A stretch of 64,000 nt of DNA from a virus. The DNA lies in IMG/VR virus record IMGVR_UViG_3300024336_000005, positions 62,001 to 126,000 of that record; one strand, 5' to 3'. Positions 1 to 8,837 of the stretch are shown in pieces. Under the pieces are notes generated by a model. The model was not told where the DNA came from, made no database searches, and saw only the letters and a list, made by a program, of their open reading frames with translations. Position numbers and translations under genes: made by a program. The stretch's first letter is position 1; the number at the start of each line of letters is the position of its first letter.

Positions 1-2724
1 GACGCCTTGACCGACGAGGAGTGGAAGGCGATGAAGCACGCCCGCTTCGCGGCCATCCAGGAGACGGAGGAAGAGCTGGTCACCCGGATGCGGGCGCAGG
101 AGTACGCCTTCGGGACGAGCGTGAAGATGGCCAAGATCATCTTCAACCTGGAGGTGACCGGGGTGGAGAGCTGGAAGCAGCTGATGCCCTACTACACCGA
201 CGAGAACTTCGATGCTCAAATGGTGAGCATCGACGAGGGGCTGACCAAGTGGGACGCCCTGGAGACCACGAAGAAGGCCGCCAAGAAGGCCCAGAAGGAG
301 CAGGACGTGAAGACCGACATCGAGACCCAGGTGGAGACGGCGATCAACGAGGGAAGCACCCTCACGGCGGAGGAGAAGGCGGAGGTCATGGAGAGCGAGC
401 ACGACGAGAACAATCGGCTCCAGGTGGAGCTGTTCGAGAAGGAGCAGGCCGCCGAGAAGGCGGAGGCGCGGGAGAAGCTCGCCCGCATGCTGCGGGCGGC
501 GTTGGGCCAGGGGTACATCACGAAGGAGGAGATGGCCGGGACGCTGAAGATGGCGGATGAGAAGGCGGTCGCCGAAGAGGTGGTCGAAGTCATGAAGAAG
601 GCGGTCGACCGCCTCAACGAGTTGGCCAACGAGCGCAAGGCGCTCAAGGCCACCAAGACCGACGAGGAGACCTCCATGGAGGAGCAGATGCGCTGCATCC
701 CCCGAGACCAGAAGAAGAACTTCTGGCACGCCGTGTGGACGGCGCTGCCGGAGGGCAGCGCGAAGGAGCAGGCCAAGAGGGTCCGCTCCGGGGTGAAGCG
801 GAACGGCAGCCTGGGCGTCAAGCCCACCGCTGCCACCATGGTGGAGATCCAGAAGCTGGGGGCCGATTGGGTCACCAGCACCATCAAGAACCTGGGCGTC
901 AAGACGACGCCCGTGAAGAAGGAGGCCCCCGTGGCCAAGCCCATCGAGACCGAGACCGTGACCACCCCCGTGATGGAGGAGAAGAAGATGAAGACGGCGA
1001 TCGAAAAGGCGATGGAGAAGACGGAGATGAAGGAAGAGGCCCCCACCGTGGAGGTGGCGATCAAGGAGGAGGCGGGCAGCACCGCCCGGCTGAACCAGAT
1101 GCTGGCCGAAAAGGTGGAGACGCTGGAGGAGCTCAGGGAGCTGGCCAAGGAGGCCGGACACGGCCGCATCGAGGCCAAGGCCTCGGCGGCGCTGCTGGCG
1201 GCGGAGCTCAAGATCGCCAAGGAGGCGCTCAACGAGGAGGGCACCGTGGGTGAGCCCACGGTCGAGTGCAAGGCGGGTCCCACCGTCGAGGCGGGTGAGC
1301 CCTGCCCGGTGGAGCCCAAGACCGATGAGCCCGAGATGGGCCGCATCGAGAAGGTCAGGCTGTGGTGGAAGGAGGCCGACTTCCTCGCCATGGCCAAGGA
1401 CTACAAGGAGCGGGCCATGAAGAAGGCCATGTGCCACCGGGAGCGGGTGGCGACGACCATGAAGCAGGACCGCAAGACCTACGAGGTCGCGGTGATGGGC
1501 TTCGAGCAGGCGCGCATCGCGGTTCACGCGGACAAGCACGTCCTGCTGCTGGGCCTGCTGGTCCGCAAGGGGAAGGCCGGCAAGCTGGCCCTCAAGTACA
1601 ACGAGGGCGACCTCGCCCTCAACATCACCGATGAGGAGAAGGCCGCACTGGCCAAGACCCTCTTGGGGATGACGAAGGACGACGCCAACGGCGCCTCCCA
1701 CGCCCTGCCGGGCATCAGCCTCTCCAAGGTGAACCGCGAGGAGATCGCGGCCAAGTGGGTGGAGAAGGCCATCGCGGGCTGGGAGAAGCTCGACATCGGC
1801 AAGAAGGCGTACATCCTCTGCCAGATGGAGGGGCGCACCAGCGTCTCCGTGGGGATGTTCAAGCCCGTGCGGACCGTGTACAACGCCCTGCGTGGTGGAG
1901 CGGTGTGGACCTGGGACCACTCGGGTGGTTGGGTGCTCTCCAAGGTGGACACGATCCGCCTGAAGCGGATCGTCAAGGGGCAGACCAGCCTGGCCAAGAA
2001 GATGATCGAGACGTCCGATAAGGGGGAGCTCGAGAAGATCTGGCGCGAGCTGGTCAAGGTCGGATGCAGCGCGAAGCTGCTGGCGAAGGGAATGACCGAG
2101 GAGGAGTCGGACGCCCTGTTGACCGATGAGGACGCCGAGGCGATCAACAACGCCGTGCTTCACCTGGAGGAGATCCTCGGTGAGGACCGCGTCGAGGTGA
2201 TCGGGGATGAGGTCACGGCCGCCATGGCTGACCGCATCCCGGCGTACCGCCTGGACAAGCACTTGGTCCGTGGGGCCAAGTGGAGCTACAAGCAGACCAT
2301 CGGTCGAGTGATCGGTTGGGTCAAGAAGGATGAGGCCGTGGTGGCCGAGTCCAACGAGGTGAAGGCCGATGAGGTCGCGAAGGAGGACAGCGTGAGCTGG
2401 TACCGTTTGGACAAGAAGGTCGTGGCGTGGAACGATAACCGCAAGGCCAAGAAGGCCGAGAAGGTCGCCGCGAAGGAGGCCGCGAAGGTGGAGAAGGTGG
2501 AGGCGCCGAAGGCGGCGTGGTACCGCATCGACCGCCACGTCGTGCGGGCGGCGCGGGCCGTGTGGGGTGGTGCCGTGAAGGCGAAGAACGCCGTGGTCAA
2601 GGCGTGGGGCTGGGTGACCGGCCTCTTCGGGAAGAAGGAGGAGGTCTCGACGGCCAACCCCTTCACCCCGGCCGCTGAGGCGGTCGTGACCGAGGCCACC
2701 GAGGCCACCCCCGCCACCAACTAG
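1..2724 (+). CDS. Lys/Glu-rich repeat protein, 5'-truncated by window edge
   Basis: The frame is open from the first base. The first in-window start (TTG at 7) has no convincing ribosome site, so the true start probably lies upstream. The product (905 aa or more) is very rich in K, E and A and largely helical/coiled-coil in character. The C-terminal quarter holds three degenerate repeats around the motif YR(L/I)D(K/R)xxV, near residues 745, 797 and 837, separated by Lys-rich linkers; the last is followed by Trp/Gly-rich segments. I do not recognise a family. A virion or nucleoid-associated structural role is possible but not shown. It is followed by a 380-bp leader and a membrane-protein operon. 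Confidence 0.8.
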   Translation, partial: DALTDEEWKAMKHARFAAIQETEEELVTRMRAQEYAFGTSVKMAKIIFNLEVTGVESWKQLMPYYTDENFDAQMVSIDEGLTKWDALETTKKAAKKAQKEQDVKTDIETQVETAINEGSTLTAEEKAEVMESEHDENNRLQVELFEKEQAAEKAEAREKLARMLRAALGQGYITKEEMAGTLKMADEKAVAEEVVEVMKKAVDRLNELANERKALKATKTDEETSMEEQMRCIPRDQKKNFWHAVWTALPEGSAKEQAKRVRSGVKRNGSLGVKPTAATMVEIQKLGADWVTSTIKNLGVKTTPVKKEAPVAKPIETETVTTPVMEEKKMKTAIEKAMEKTEMKEEAPTVEVAIKEEAGSTARLNQMLAEKVETLEELRELAKEAGHGRIEAKASAALLAAELKIAKEALNEEGTVGEPTVECKAGPTVEAGEPCPVEPKTDEPEMGRIEKVRLWWKEADFLAMAKDYKERAMKKAMCHRERVATTMKQDRKTYEVAVMGFEQARIAVHADKHVLLLGLLVRKGKAGKLALKYNEGDLALNITDEEKAALAKTLLGMTKDDANGASHALPGISLSKVNREEIAAKWVEKAIAGWEKLDIGKKAYILCQMEGRTSVSVGMFKPVRTVYNALRGGAVWTWDHSGGWVLSKVDTIRLKRIVKGQTSLAKKMIETSDKGELEKIWRELVKVGCSAKLLAKGMTEEESDALLTDEDAEAINNAVLHLEEILGEDRVEVIGDEVTAAMADRIPAYRLDKHLVRGAKWSYKQTIGRVIGWVKKDEAVVAESNEVKADEVAKEDSVSWYRLDKKVVAWNDNRKAKKAEKVAAKEAAKVEKVEAPKAAWYRIDRHVVRAARAVWGGAVKAKNAVVKAWGWVTGLFGKKEEVSTANPFTPAAEAVVTEATEATPATN

Positions 2725-3109
2725 TTCCTATGGCGGACTGACTGCCATCCCTAGCGGGTAAAACGTCAGAGCCTGAATAGGGCAAATACTATTCAAACGG
2801 TTTCAAGCCCGTAACGAAAAGCAACTTGCCATGCCATCCCAAGCATGGAGTAAGCCCCGCCGATACTATGAATGGGAACATAGTAGCTACACCTAGCATG
2901 CACATAAGAGTGTGCTTATCCTCATGATTAGGGCTTCTCCCTCTTTCATTTGGACTTGCATATCACTCTTGCTGTTGTATTGCTAAAGGTGGGCTTGGTG
3001 TCTTTGGGCTAAACTGGATAATTGTTTTTTTTGGTTTCACGACCAGGGGGATATAGACCTCTCAGGGATGTTCTTGAGGGGTGTACGAACCCTGGTCTTT
3101 AAGGGATGA
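2725..3109 (+). promoter_or_regulatory. Long structured leader upstream of membrane operon
   Basis: This 385-bp gap has no gene I can support. Just before the next start lies a stem-loop, ACCAGGG (3042-3048) pairing with CCCTGGT (3090-3096), that encloses a second CCTC/GAGG pairing. A T-run lies at 3024-3032. The fold ends 10 nt before the start codon and the RBS (AAGGG). It could be a translational control element or a processed leader. No known riboswitch consensus was recognised. Confidence 0.4.
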
Positions 3110-3418
3110 ATGATGAATTGGTTGCGTGAGAAGTTGAGTCAGGTGTGGAACTGGGTCAAGAAAGAGAATGATAAGTTCGTGGAGAGCATGGTGTGGCTGG
3201 GTGGCAGCGTGGCGGTTGGTGCGGGGAGTGCGGTGGTTGGCGTTCTGTCGGCCTGCGTGGTGATGAGCACCGGAGTCGGCGCGTTGATCTCGGCTGGTGC
3301 CATCTGGTACATCTGGGGTGCCGTGGATGCCCTGATCTTCCTGAGCATCGTGGTGGTTGGTTCGATGATTGAAAAGCTTACCTCCAACTGGTGGAACAAG
3401 CGCAAGGAGAACAAGTAA
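3110..3418 (+). CDS. Small membrane protein (102 aa)
   Basis: The amphipathic N terminus (about 30 aa) is followed by a long Ala/Gly/Val-rich hydrophobic stretch (residues 28-90, probably 2-3 membrane segments) and a basic tail (WWNKRKENK). The RBS is AAGGG; three ATGs lie close together at 3106-3113, and 3110 is in frame. Its TAA stop directly abuts the next ATG, so it heads a translationally coupled membrane-protein operon. Function unknown. Confidence 0.8.
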   Translation: MMNWLREKLSQVWNWVKKENDKFVESMVWLGGSVAVGAGSAVVGVLSACVVMSTGVGALISAGAIWYIWGAVDALIFLSIVVVGSMIEKLTSNWWNKRKENK

Positions 3419-4405
3419 ATGGAATGGTTGAAGACTCAGTGGGCCAGCCTTAAGGGCTGGCTTGGTGAGAAGAGCGAGAAGGTTGGAGGTCCCGCCGAGA
3501 AGCGGAACCTCCTGGGCGTGTGCATGGACATCGGTGGTGGAATCGTTTGTGCTCCTTTCAAGGTTGTGGGTGCGACTTGGCAGTTCGCCAAGCTCGTGTT
3601 CAACGACCCAACTGAGGGTATGAGGTACCTCCGCTTCCAGTGGGCTCGTGGTACCACTGCGTTCTTCGCTCTGGGCGGTGTCAAGCGCACCGTGCACGTG
3701 GACCGCGACGGTGAGTCTTACGTTCGGTGGGAAGGTCTAAACCGCGCCGTCATCTTCGGATACATCACCTTCATCATCTGGTGTTTTGTCCCGACTGCCA
3801 TCCAGTTGGGCTACGTCGGTGTGGCGAAGGGGCTCTTCTTCGGTCCGATGGGCATCTGGGCGGCGACTGGTGTCCGTGGGTGCCTCCGCGCCTGGAAGGC
3901 CTTCAAGTGGGAGACCTGGGCGACCCGCGACAAGGCGGATCAGCTGAACGCTGAGAGCGCTGGCATCCAGGACCAGGTGGAGGCCAATCAGCGTCTGAAC
4001 CAGGCCAAGCAGACTGCTGCTGCTCGCCAGGGGCAGATCGAGCAGGCTGCGCTGGAGAGCCACGCCCTGTTGGCTCAGAGCAACGAGCGCATGCTTGCAC
4101 TGGAGGCTGAGCTCCGGCGGGTGGCCGATGAGCGTGACAGCTTGAAGGCTCAGGCTGCTGAGCTGCCCGAGCTCACCTACGCCCATGATGGGAGCTTCAC
4201 CGATAACACGTTGCTGCGTGTGACCGGTGGTGCGGTGAACCCCATCTTGGGGAACGACCCTGAGCCTGAGGTGCCTGAGCCCAAGGCTCTGACGGAGGAC
4301 GAGGACGTCAGGGATACGGAGCTGATCCCCGACGAGAAGCCCCGCAAGGATGAGACCGGCGCACTCCTGTTGGGCGCGTCGTTCGGAAACCTGTTGGAGG
4401 AGTAA
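3419..4405 (+). CDS. Membrane protein with coiled-coil domain (328 aa)
   Basis: Starts immediately after the upstream stop. A soluble N-terminal part (1-110) is followed by two hydrophobic segments (about 112-160). A Gln/Glu/Ala-rich coiled coil (about 175-245) and an acidic Pro/Glu-rich C-terminal tail follow. Family not recognised. The neighbours are membrane proteins in the same operon, which suggests a shared envelope-associated complex (inference). Confidence 0.85.
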   Translation: MEWLKTQWASLKGWLGEKSEKVGGPAEKRNLLGVCMDIGGGIVCAPFKVVGATWQFAKLVFNDPTEGMRYLRFQWARGTTAFFALGGVKRTVHVDRDGESYVRWEGLNRAVIFGYITFIIWCFVPTAIQLGYVGVAKGLFFGPMGIWAATGVRGCLRAWKAFKWETWATRDKADQLNAESAGIQDQVEANQRLNQAKQTAAARQGQIEQAALESHALLAQSNERMLALEAELRRVADERDSLKAQAAELPELTYAHDGSFTDNTLLRVTGGAVNPILGNDPEPEVPEPKALTEDEDVRDTELIPDEKPRKDETGALLLGASFGNLLEE

Positions 4406-4407
4406 GT

Positions 4408-4845
4408 ATGTTCGGTATGTTTGACAAGTTGGTCGGCTGGATCAAGGAGGGAGTCAAGACGACTCTCGACTGGTTCTCCAGTCTGACCGGGCGGCAGCGG
4501 CTTTACGCCGTTGCTGGGGTTGTAGTGGTGGGAGGAGCTGCCTGGGCGGGCGGCTTCTTGATGCAGGCCATGGCGGCGGCGCTGTTGATCAACGTTCTGA
4601 TGTGGATGTTGATCACCGAGAGCGGGTGGGCCATGCAGGTCCTGCGGCGTTGGGGCGGTAAGATTGATGCGATCTTGACGATCTGCAGCATCTTCTTCAG
4701 TCCGGCAACGGGCGTCCTCGCGTGGTTGGCTGGCGCCATGTTTGGTGCCATCTTCTCGATCTTCCGGAACTTGATTGTTCCGGTGGTCGAGGTTGTCAAG
4801 GATGCCACTGATGTGGCTGTTGTGGAGGTGCCCGTTGCGGCATAG
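4408..4845 (+). CDS. Small membrane protein (145 aa)
   Basis: The start is preceded by GGAGGAG overlapping the previous stop. An amphipathic N terminus is followed by about four hydrophobic segments (residues 32-60, 62-75, 88-110, 115-132). No family recognised. Third gene of the membrane operon. Confidence 0.8.
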   Translation: MFGMFDKLVGWIKEGVKTTLDWFSSLTGRQRLYAVAGVVVVGGAAWAGGFLMQAMAAALLINVLMWMLITESGWAMQVLRRWGGKIDAILTICSIFFSPATGVLAWLAGAMFGAIFSIFRNLIVPVVEVVKDATDVAVVEVPVAA

Positions 4846-5221
4846 TACGATTCGAGATGCGGCCAACTGGATGAAGGCCGTTTATGACAAGGGGTACCAG
4901 TCCGGTGCCCCCACCCACGTTGGCAAGATGGGCATCGGCGGAGCCATCCGCTGGGGCTTCAGGCTCCTCGGTTGCGCGACCGTGGGGGCGAGCATCGCCC
5001 TCCTGGCCACCCCCTGGGCCTTGGGCTGGACGTGGATCGAGGCCATCGCGGGGTGTGGCTTCGGATTGGGCTTGGCGCGGCAGTTCTTGACCATCAACGA
5101 CACGTTGAACATGGTCGAGAGCACGTTCCATCTGTTGTGGGGCAAGCTCAAGGGCAACTCCTTTGAGACCACCTTCAACATGATGTCCGTCACCGGCGCA
5201 CCCGCCCCTCAGGCTGCCTAG
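4835..5221 (+). CDS. Small membrane protein, TTG start overlapping upstream gene
   Basis: The frame is open from further upstream, but TTG at 4835 has a good RBS (GGAGGTG, 4824-4830) inside the preceding gene; ATG 4871 is the alternative. The product of about 128 aa has two hydrophobic segments (GGAIRWGFRLLGCATVGAS; TPWALGWTWIEAIAGCGFG) and a Thr/Ala/Pro tail. It closes the four-gene membrane operon. Function unknown. Confidence 0.65.
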   Translation: MRHSTIRDAANWMKAVYDKGYQSGAPTHVGKMGIGGAIRWGFRLLGCATVGASIALLATPWALGWTWIEAIAGCGFGLGLARQFLTINDTLNMVESTFHLLWGKLKGNSFETTFNMMSVTGAPAPQAA

Positions 5222-5286
5222 TCTAGGGGCTTTCTAGGCGAGTAGCTAGAATACGCTAGCCATTCGTACCGTTGAGTATTTCCAAG

Positions 5287-5361
5287 AAGCCCCTTGGGGG
5301 CTTGACTCTCGGGTTGATTCTTAGGATGAGCCCGGCTTGATTAAGCCTCTTAGGGCTTTTT
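5287..5361 (+). terminator. Two tandem terminator-like hairpins
   Basis: AAGCCCC (5287-5293) pairs with GGGGCTT (5297-5303). A second stem, AAGCC (5343-5347) with GGCTT (5354-5358), runs into five T residues (5357-5361), as in an intrinsic terminator. They separate the membrane operon from the gene at 5383. Confidence 0.6.
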
Positions 5362-5382
5362 GGACCAATGAAGGAGAATGAT

Positions 5383-6021
5383 ATGTCGACTCGTAACAAG
5401 GTCATGCGTGACCTCTACAGCAACATCACCAAGATCTGCGCAGGATGGGGTGAGCCCTCCCTTGAGGGTATCACCATGCGCTCCATGAAGATGGGGAGGA
5501 TTGAGTGTGACGTGACGGCCGATGGCCGTCAGACTAACTGGAGGACCATGTGCCTCCGATGTGGGGGCACCGGTGTGCTCACGCAGCAGTGGGCCATCAA
5601 GAACCAGCACACCCATAAGGGCAACTTGGATTGCTTCTCGGGTTGCCAGCAGGGGTGGTTCCGTCTTCCCTCCCCTGGTCAGTACCAGCGGGCCATCATG
5701 GTGTGGATGGTGGACAAGATCGCTGCAGGTAAGCAGGAGGAGGTGGTGAGAGTTGCCACCAGTGAGGTGCACTTCTTGGATCACATCTGGGGAGACGCGC
5801 GGCCCGAGGGTACCTATGAGTACCAGATGTTCACGTGGTGGGACACCGTCATGGTGATCTTGGGGAACGATGGTGGGCTGGAGCGGCTCAAGGAGGGACT
5901 GCGCAAGAACAAGGCCGATGTGATGTGGTCCCGATGGAAGCGGCGCTCCAACTTGTTGGAGTGGGAGCGCTACGGGTACACCCCGGAGATGATCGCCTTC
6001 CTGCAGGACATGTGCAGCTGA
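5383..6021 (+). CDS. Protein with DnaJ-like Cys-rich knuckles (212 aa)
   Basis: ATG 5383 is chosen over the in-frame ATG 5368 because GGAG lies 9 nt upstream of it. The N-terminal half contains CxRCGGTG and, about 25 residues later, CxxGC, which resemble half of a DnaJ-type zinc finger. The C-terminal half is Trp/basic-rich. Possible nucleic-acid or chaperone adaptor; not assigned. Confidence 0.8.
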   Translation: MSTRNKVMRDLYSNITKICAGWGEPSLEGITMRSMKMGRIECDVTADGRQTNWRTMCLRCGGTGVLTQQWAIKNQHTHKGNLDCFSGCQQGWFRLPSPGQYQRAIMVWMVDKIAAGKQEEVVRVATSEVHFLDHIWGDARPEGTYEYQMFTWWDTVMVILGNDGGLERLKEGLRKNKADVMWSRWKRRSNLLEWERYGYTPEMIAFLQDMCS

Positions 6022-6372
6022 GGGAGGAGAAAGGAGGAGGTCTAGGTGAGGACAGGGTGATAAGTGTGAGACTTCTCTGTATGACCTATGATGGCGTCCT
6101 AACGGCCGCTGTTGCTGGGGTGACAGCGGGAGGAGTCTTAGCAGCTTTGAGTGCAGACATCCTAAGGTGGGGCATAGAGGAGGAGGGAGGACAACTCTGC
6201 TCGTTTATGATTGTCTTTGCCCTCATCCAACCCTGGACAGGAGATCTAAACGAAAGAGCCACCTCTCGGGTGGCTCGGGACTCCATCTGTGCACAAAGGA
6301 GAGTAGCGTCCCTCGTTGATCAACACTCGCAGAGAATATCATACTTTGGTCTAATCTGCAAGCGTTTGGTCA

Positions 6373-6463
6373 TATAATAGAGTATACCTCTCGTTACCTG
6401 CTTCAACTCGAAGGGCGTGACCTTCTTCGTTTCCGCTGAGGACTCACGCTATACTCTATTATA
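6373..6463. repeat. 14-bp perfect inverted repeat, 63-nt spacer
   Basis: TATAATAGAGTATA (6373-6386) is mirrored by its reverse complement at 6450-6463. Inside the loop, CGAAGG/CCTTC and GCGTGA/TCACGC can also pair, giving a multi-stem RNA fold. The arms contain TATAAT, so an overlapping promoter is possible. Confidence 0.6.
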
Positions 6464-6611
6464 ATGACTTAAGCAATCTCTAATTAGGGGTATTTGAAAT
6501 GATCTTTTCTACTGGACCACCAACATACTTCCCTCCTGGTTAATATGGGGTGAGGTAGTGATAGAAAAGGCCTCGCACGTAGGCGAGGCTAAATAGTTCC
6601 AATGTAAGGAA

Positions 6612-6709
6612 CCACTAGGTACAAGGCTTTAGCCAACCAAGTGCAAGGCTTCTGGCCAGCCACTAGGTATGTACCATCAGGCCAGTATGTACATATTAGC
6701 CAACCAAGT
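6612..6709. repeat. Cluster of interleaved short direct repeats
   Basis: CCACTAGGTA occurs at 6612-6621 and 6660-6669; AGCCAACCAAGT at 6631-6642 and 6698-6709; CAAGGCTT twice; TATGTAC three times. The arrangement resembles iterons or tandem protein-binding sites just upstream of the gene at 6734. Confidence 0.5.
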
Positions 6710-6733
6710 ATGTACCTGTAGAACAAGGGGTGA

Positions 6734-7057
6734 ATGATGATTCTGTCTTGGGATAAGATCTACTGTGGTGAGGAAGTCACTGTAGGGTGTGATGGGGAGT
6801 GTGATAAGGCATTCGGACGATGTAGTCGTCCTACTGCCTCTTGTGGTCTTCGAGAGGATGACTTGGAGTACCTCTCTGACGGGGAGCTGGGTGTTGCGGC
6901 GCGGTGCCCTGGCACCTGGGAAGGTGCCGACGGGAAGCCTCGTACTCCTTCCGAGTGTGGTAATCGCTGGTGTGTCCGCCAGTGTGAGCGTGCTGAAATG
7001 GTGGACCGAGGTCAGGAGCTGGTGCTTCCTGACTTCTCGAAGAGGAGGAAGCTGTGA
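6734..7057 (+). CDS. Small Cys-rich protein (107 aa)
   Basis: Contains CDGECDKAFGRC and NRWCVRQC, eight Cys in all, which suggests one or two bound zinc ions. Its TGA overlaps the next start. It heads a run of coupled Cys-rich genes to 8834. Function unknown. Confidence 0.7.
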   Translation: MMILSWDKIYCGEEVTVGCDGECDKAFGRCSRPTASCGLREDDLEYLSDGELGVAARCPGTWEGADGKPRTPSECGNRWCVRQCERAEMVDRGQELVLPDFSKRRKL

Positions 7058-7467
7058 GCAGGGACCCTGGTTCTTTTGAGGTGCTTAGGTCAGACTATCG
7101 GTACAAGGGTGGCTTGAAGTGTCCGGCTTGTGGGAAGCATAGCGTTGCAATGGCCCATGGAGTTTCGGAGTCGTGTGGTTCTGTGTCGTGGGTTGCTTGG
7201 GGCAACGAGCTTGAGGTCACAAGGGCTCCTGCTCCTAGTGTGCACTCTGAGGAGCTGTTAGCTCTTAGCAAGGTGTTGCAACGGGTGGAGGCTCGGCTTG
7301 AGGCCGAGCTGGATCGACAGCGTGCTGGTGTTGTTGCTGAGGGTGATGATGTTTTCACTACTCCCAGTGAGTGTGTTGAACTTGGTTATGATTGTGCGGC
7401 GGTGGTGATGAAGGACGTGTTTCGTGTCTTTCAGAAGAGGATCATTGGCATCAAGGAGAGCATCTGA
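7054..7467 (+). CDS. Cys-knuckle protein (137 aa)
   Basis: The GTG start overlaps the previous stop by 4 nt. One CPAC knuckle lies near residue 23; the C-terminal half is helical and charged. Not recognised. Confidence 0.7.
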   Translation: MSRDPGSFEVLRSDYRYKGGLKCPACGKHSVAMAHGVSESCGSVSWVAWGNELEVTRAPAPSVHSEELLALSKVLQRVEARLEAELDRQRAGVVAEGDDVFTTPSECVELGYDCAAVVMKDVFRVFQKRIIGIKESI

Positions 7468-7514
7468 TGGGCATCTGCTTCTACCTTGAGACGAATGCCT
7501 GGTGGCCCCGATGA
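7467..7514 (+). CDS. 15-aa micro-ORF bridging two genes
   Basis: ATG 7467 overlaps the TGA of the previous gene, and its own TGA (7512-7514) overlaps the next ATG (7511). It encodes MGICFYLETNAWWPR. It may only keep ribosomes moving between its neighbours, or it may make a micro-peptide. Confidence 0.35.
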   Translation: MGICFYLETNAWWPR

Positions 7515-7909
7515 AGCACTACAGTGGTTGTGATGGTGGCAGGACATTCAAGTGTCCTGCCTGTGATCAGGAGGAGATGAAGGTGAAGGTTAGCGAGTGT
7601 GTTTGCGGCGCGGTGGTCCTTGGTGGACCGGACTGCTTCTGTCATGGAAGTCAGTGTGAGTGTGAGCGCTGTCTGGAGGCTGATGAGCAGCGTATGCTCG
7701 ACGAAGAGAACATCGACGAAAGTGAGGTTCCCATGAGCAAGAACGATTGCAAGCATGACTACCGAGTGGGCATCGCCTTGGGCCGTGTCGTTGAGGTGCA
7801 TGAGCGTGGTCACTGCTTGACCAACACCGGAGAGGACCTGATGAAGGTGCTGAAGTGCCGCAAGTGTGGTCACTCGGTTGGCAGGAAGTCCTGGTGGTTG
7901 AACCGATGA
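7511..7909 (+). CDS. Cys-rich zinc-ribbon-like protein (132 aa)
   Basis: ATG 7511 is preferred over GTG 7502. Contains CPAC, CVCG, CFC, CECERC and a C-terminal CRKCGH, arranged as several knuckles. The stop overlaps the next start (ATGA). A nucleic-acid-binding or metal-site role is plausible; family unknown. Confidence 0.7.
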   Translation: MKHYSGCDGGRTFKCPACDQEEMKVKVSECVCGAVVLGGPDCFCHGSQCECERCLEADEQRMLDEENIDESEVPMSKNDCKHDYRVGIALGRVVEVHERGHCLTNTGEDLMKVLKCRKCGHSVGRKSWWLNR

Positions 7910-8268
7910 GGAAGATCTGTCGCAACTGTTACTCGATCTGTGGCCGCTGCGCTCGTTGTGAGCGCTTGCGGCTGATGAAGTTGACCAAGAGGAAGATCAA
8001 GAAGAACTCCGAGAAGAGCTCTCGGGTTAAGGAGTTGGGGTGTGGTTGGTCCTTCTCGTTGAAGGACCCGCTCTACTTCAAGGAGGAGGATGAACAGGGG
8101 GAGTTGATGGAGTTCAGCTTCCCCAGGGAGTTCGAGGTGAGCTGCGTCGGGCTGGAGGACGTGGATGTTTTGGCGGCGGCCCTCGATGGCTGCAACGGTG
8201 AGCTCAGCATCGCCGAGGAAGCGGCGGTCTGGGAGTACCGGATCGTCAGCTTGGATGAGGTGGCATGA
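7906..8268 (+). CDS. Small protein with N-terminal Cys motif (120 aa)
   Basis: Starts at ATG 7906 within an ATGA overlap. The N terminus CRNCYSICGRCARC is followed by a lysine-rich patch and an acidic C-terminal domain. Fourth member of the Cys-rich operon. Confidence 0.7.
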   Translation: MRKICRNCYSICGRCARCERLRLMKLTKRKIKKNSEKSSRVKELGCGWSFSLKDPLYFKEEDEQGELMEFSFPREFEVSCVGLEDVDVLAAALDGCNGELSIAEEAAVWEYRIVSLDEVA

Positions 8269-8834
8269 CTGTCTTCACTCGTCGTAGTGTCCACTGGAGT
8301 GGGAAGAGCACGCCTATCGAGGAGCTGCTTAGCTTCGAGATGGACAAGAATGATGGCCGTTTCACTGATGCTGAGAGGAGGAGGATTAAGCTTCTTCAGC
8401 GAGACAAGAAGTGCACCATCTGTGGCTTGGTTCCGACTAAGGCGCTGAATGTGCACTGGGGGCACTCCCATGGTGGCACCAGTCTGCATCTCTTTGGAGA
8501 TGTGAACGGGCGGCTGGAGTGCTTCAACGTAGATCACATCATCCCTAAGGCCTGCGGTGGCAACAACTCCTTCTTCAACTTGCAGCTCACTTGTGAGAGG
8601 TGCAACAGTGAGAAGGGGAACAACTTTGACATGGAGATGGTGCATCCTGAGCGGCTGAAGAGTGGAAGCACTCGACGGGCACACAACGTTCTGGTGCTTC
8701 GACAGAGAGATGAGTTGGCGAAGCAGGTCGCTTCGTTGACTGAGCAGTTGAAAGAGGCCCGTCGGCCTCAAACGTTCCGAGAGGTCCTGGAGAATAAGCT
8801 CCGCCGCCTCATCCCCACTGGTTACTGGAGTTAA
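8265..8834 (+). CDS. HNH endonuclease-like protein (189 aa)
   Basis: Coupled to the upstream gene (ATGA). Residues about 45-110 hold CxxC, then VDHIIPKACGG (the HNH DH core) and CERCN, the treble-clef zinc pattern of HNH nucleases. A C-terminal coiled coil follows. Because it lies in an operon on the coding strand, it may be a phage DNA-processing nuclease rather than a homing enzyme; the sequence cannot decide this. Confidence 0.8.
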   Translation: MTVFTRRSVHWSGKSTPIEELLSFEMDKNDGRFTDAERRRIKLLQRDKKCTICGLVPTKALNVHWGHSHGGTSLHLFGDVNGRLECFNVDHIIPKACGGNNSFFNLQLTCERCNSEKGNNFDMEMVHPERLKSGSTRRAHNVLVLRQRDELAKQVASLTEQLKEARRPQTFREVLENKLRRLIPTGYWS

Positions 8835-8837
8835 GGA

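Larger units (their letters stand above)
6022..6733. other. 712-bp intergenic region with inverted and direct repeats
   Basis: No gene is supported; an overlapping open frame has no family features. The region contains a 14-bp perfect inverted repeat, a GC-rich hairpin (6570-6576/6583-6589) and a block of short direct repeats, listed separately. It is the most likely control region (promoter, origin or small RNA) in the left part of the window. Confidence 0.5.

Noticed and set aside
216-1397. Long reverse-strand open frame opposite the first gene
   Set aside because: Low-complexity Ser/Ala product caused by the G+C-rich, Lys/Glu-coding strand opposite; no RBS and no family features.
5835-6377. 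180-codon + frame running into the intergenic region
   Set aside because: Starts inside a real gene in another frame and lacks an RBS and coding composition; the region is better explained as regulatory.
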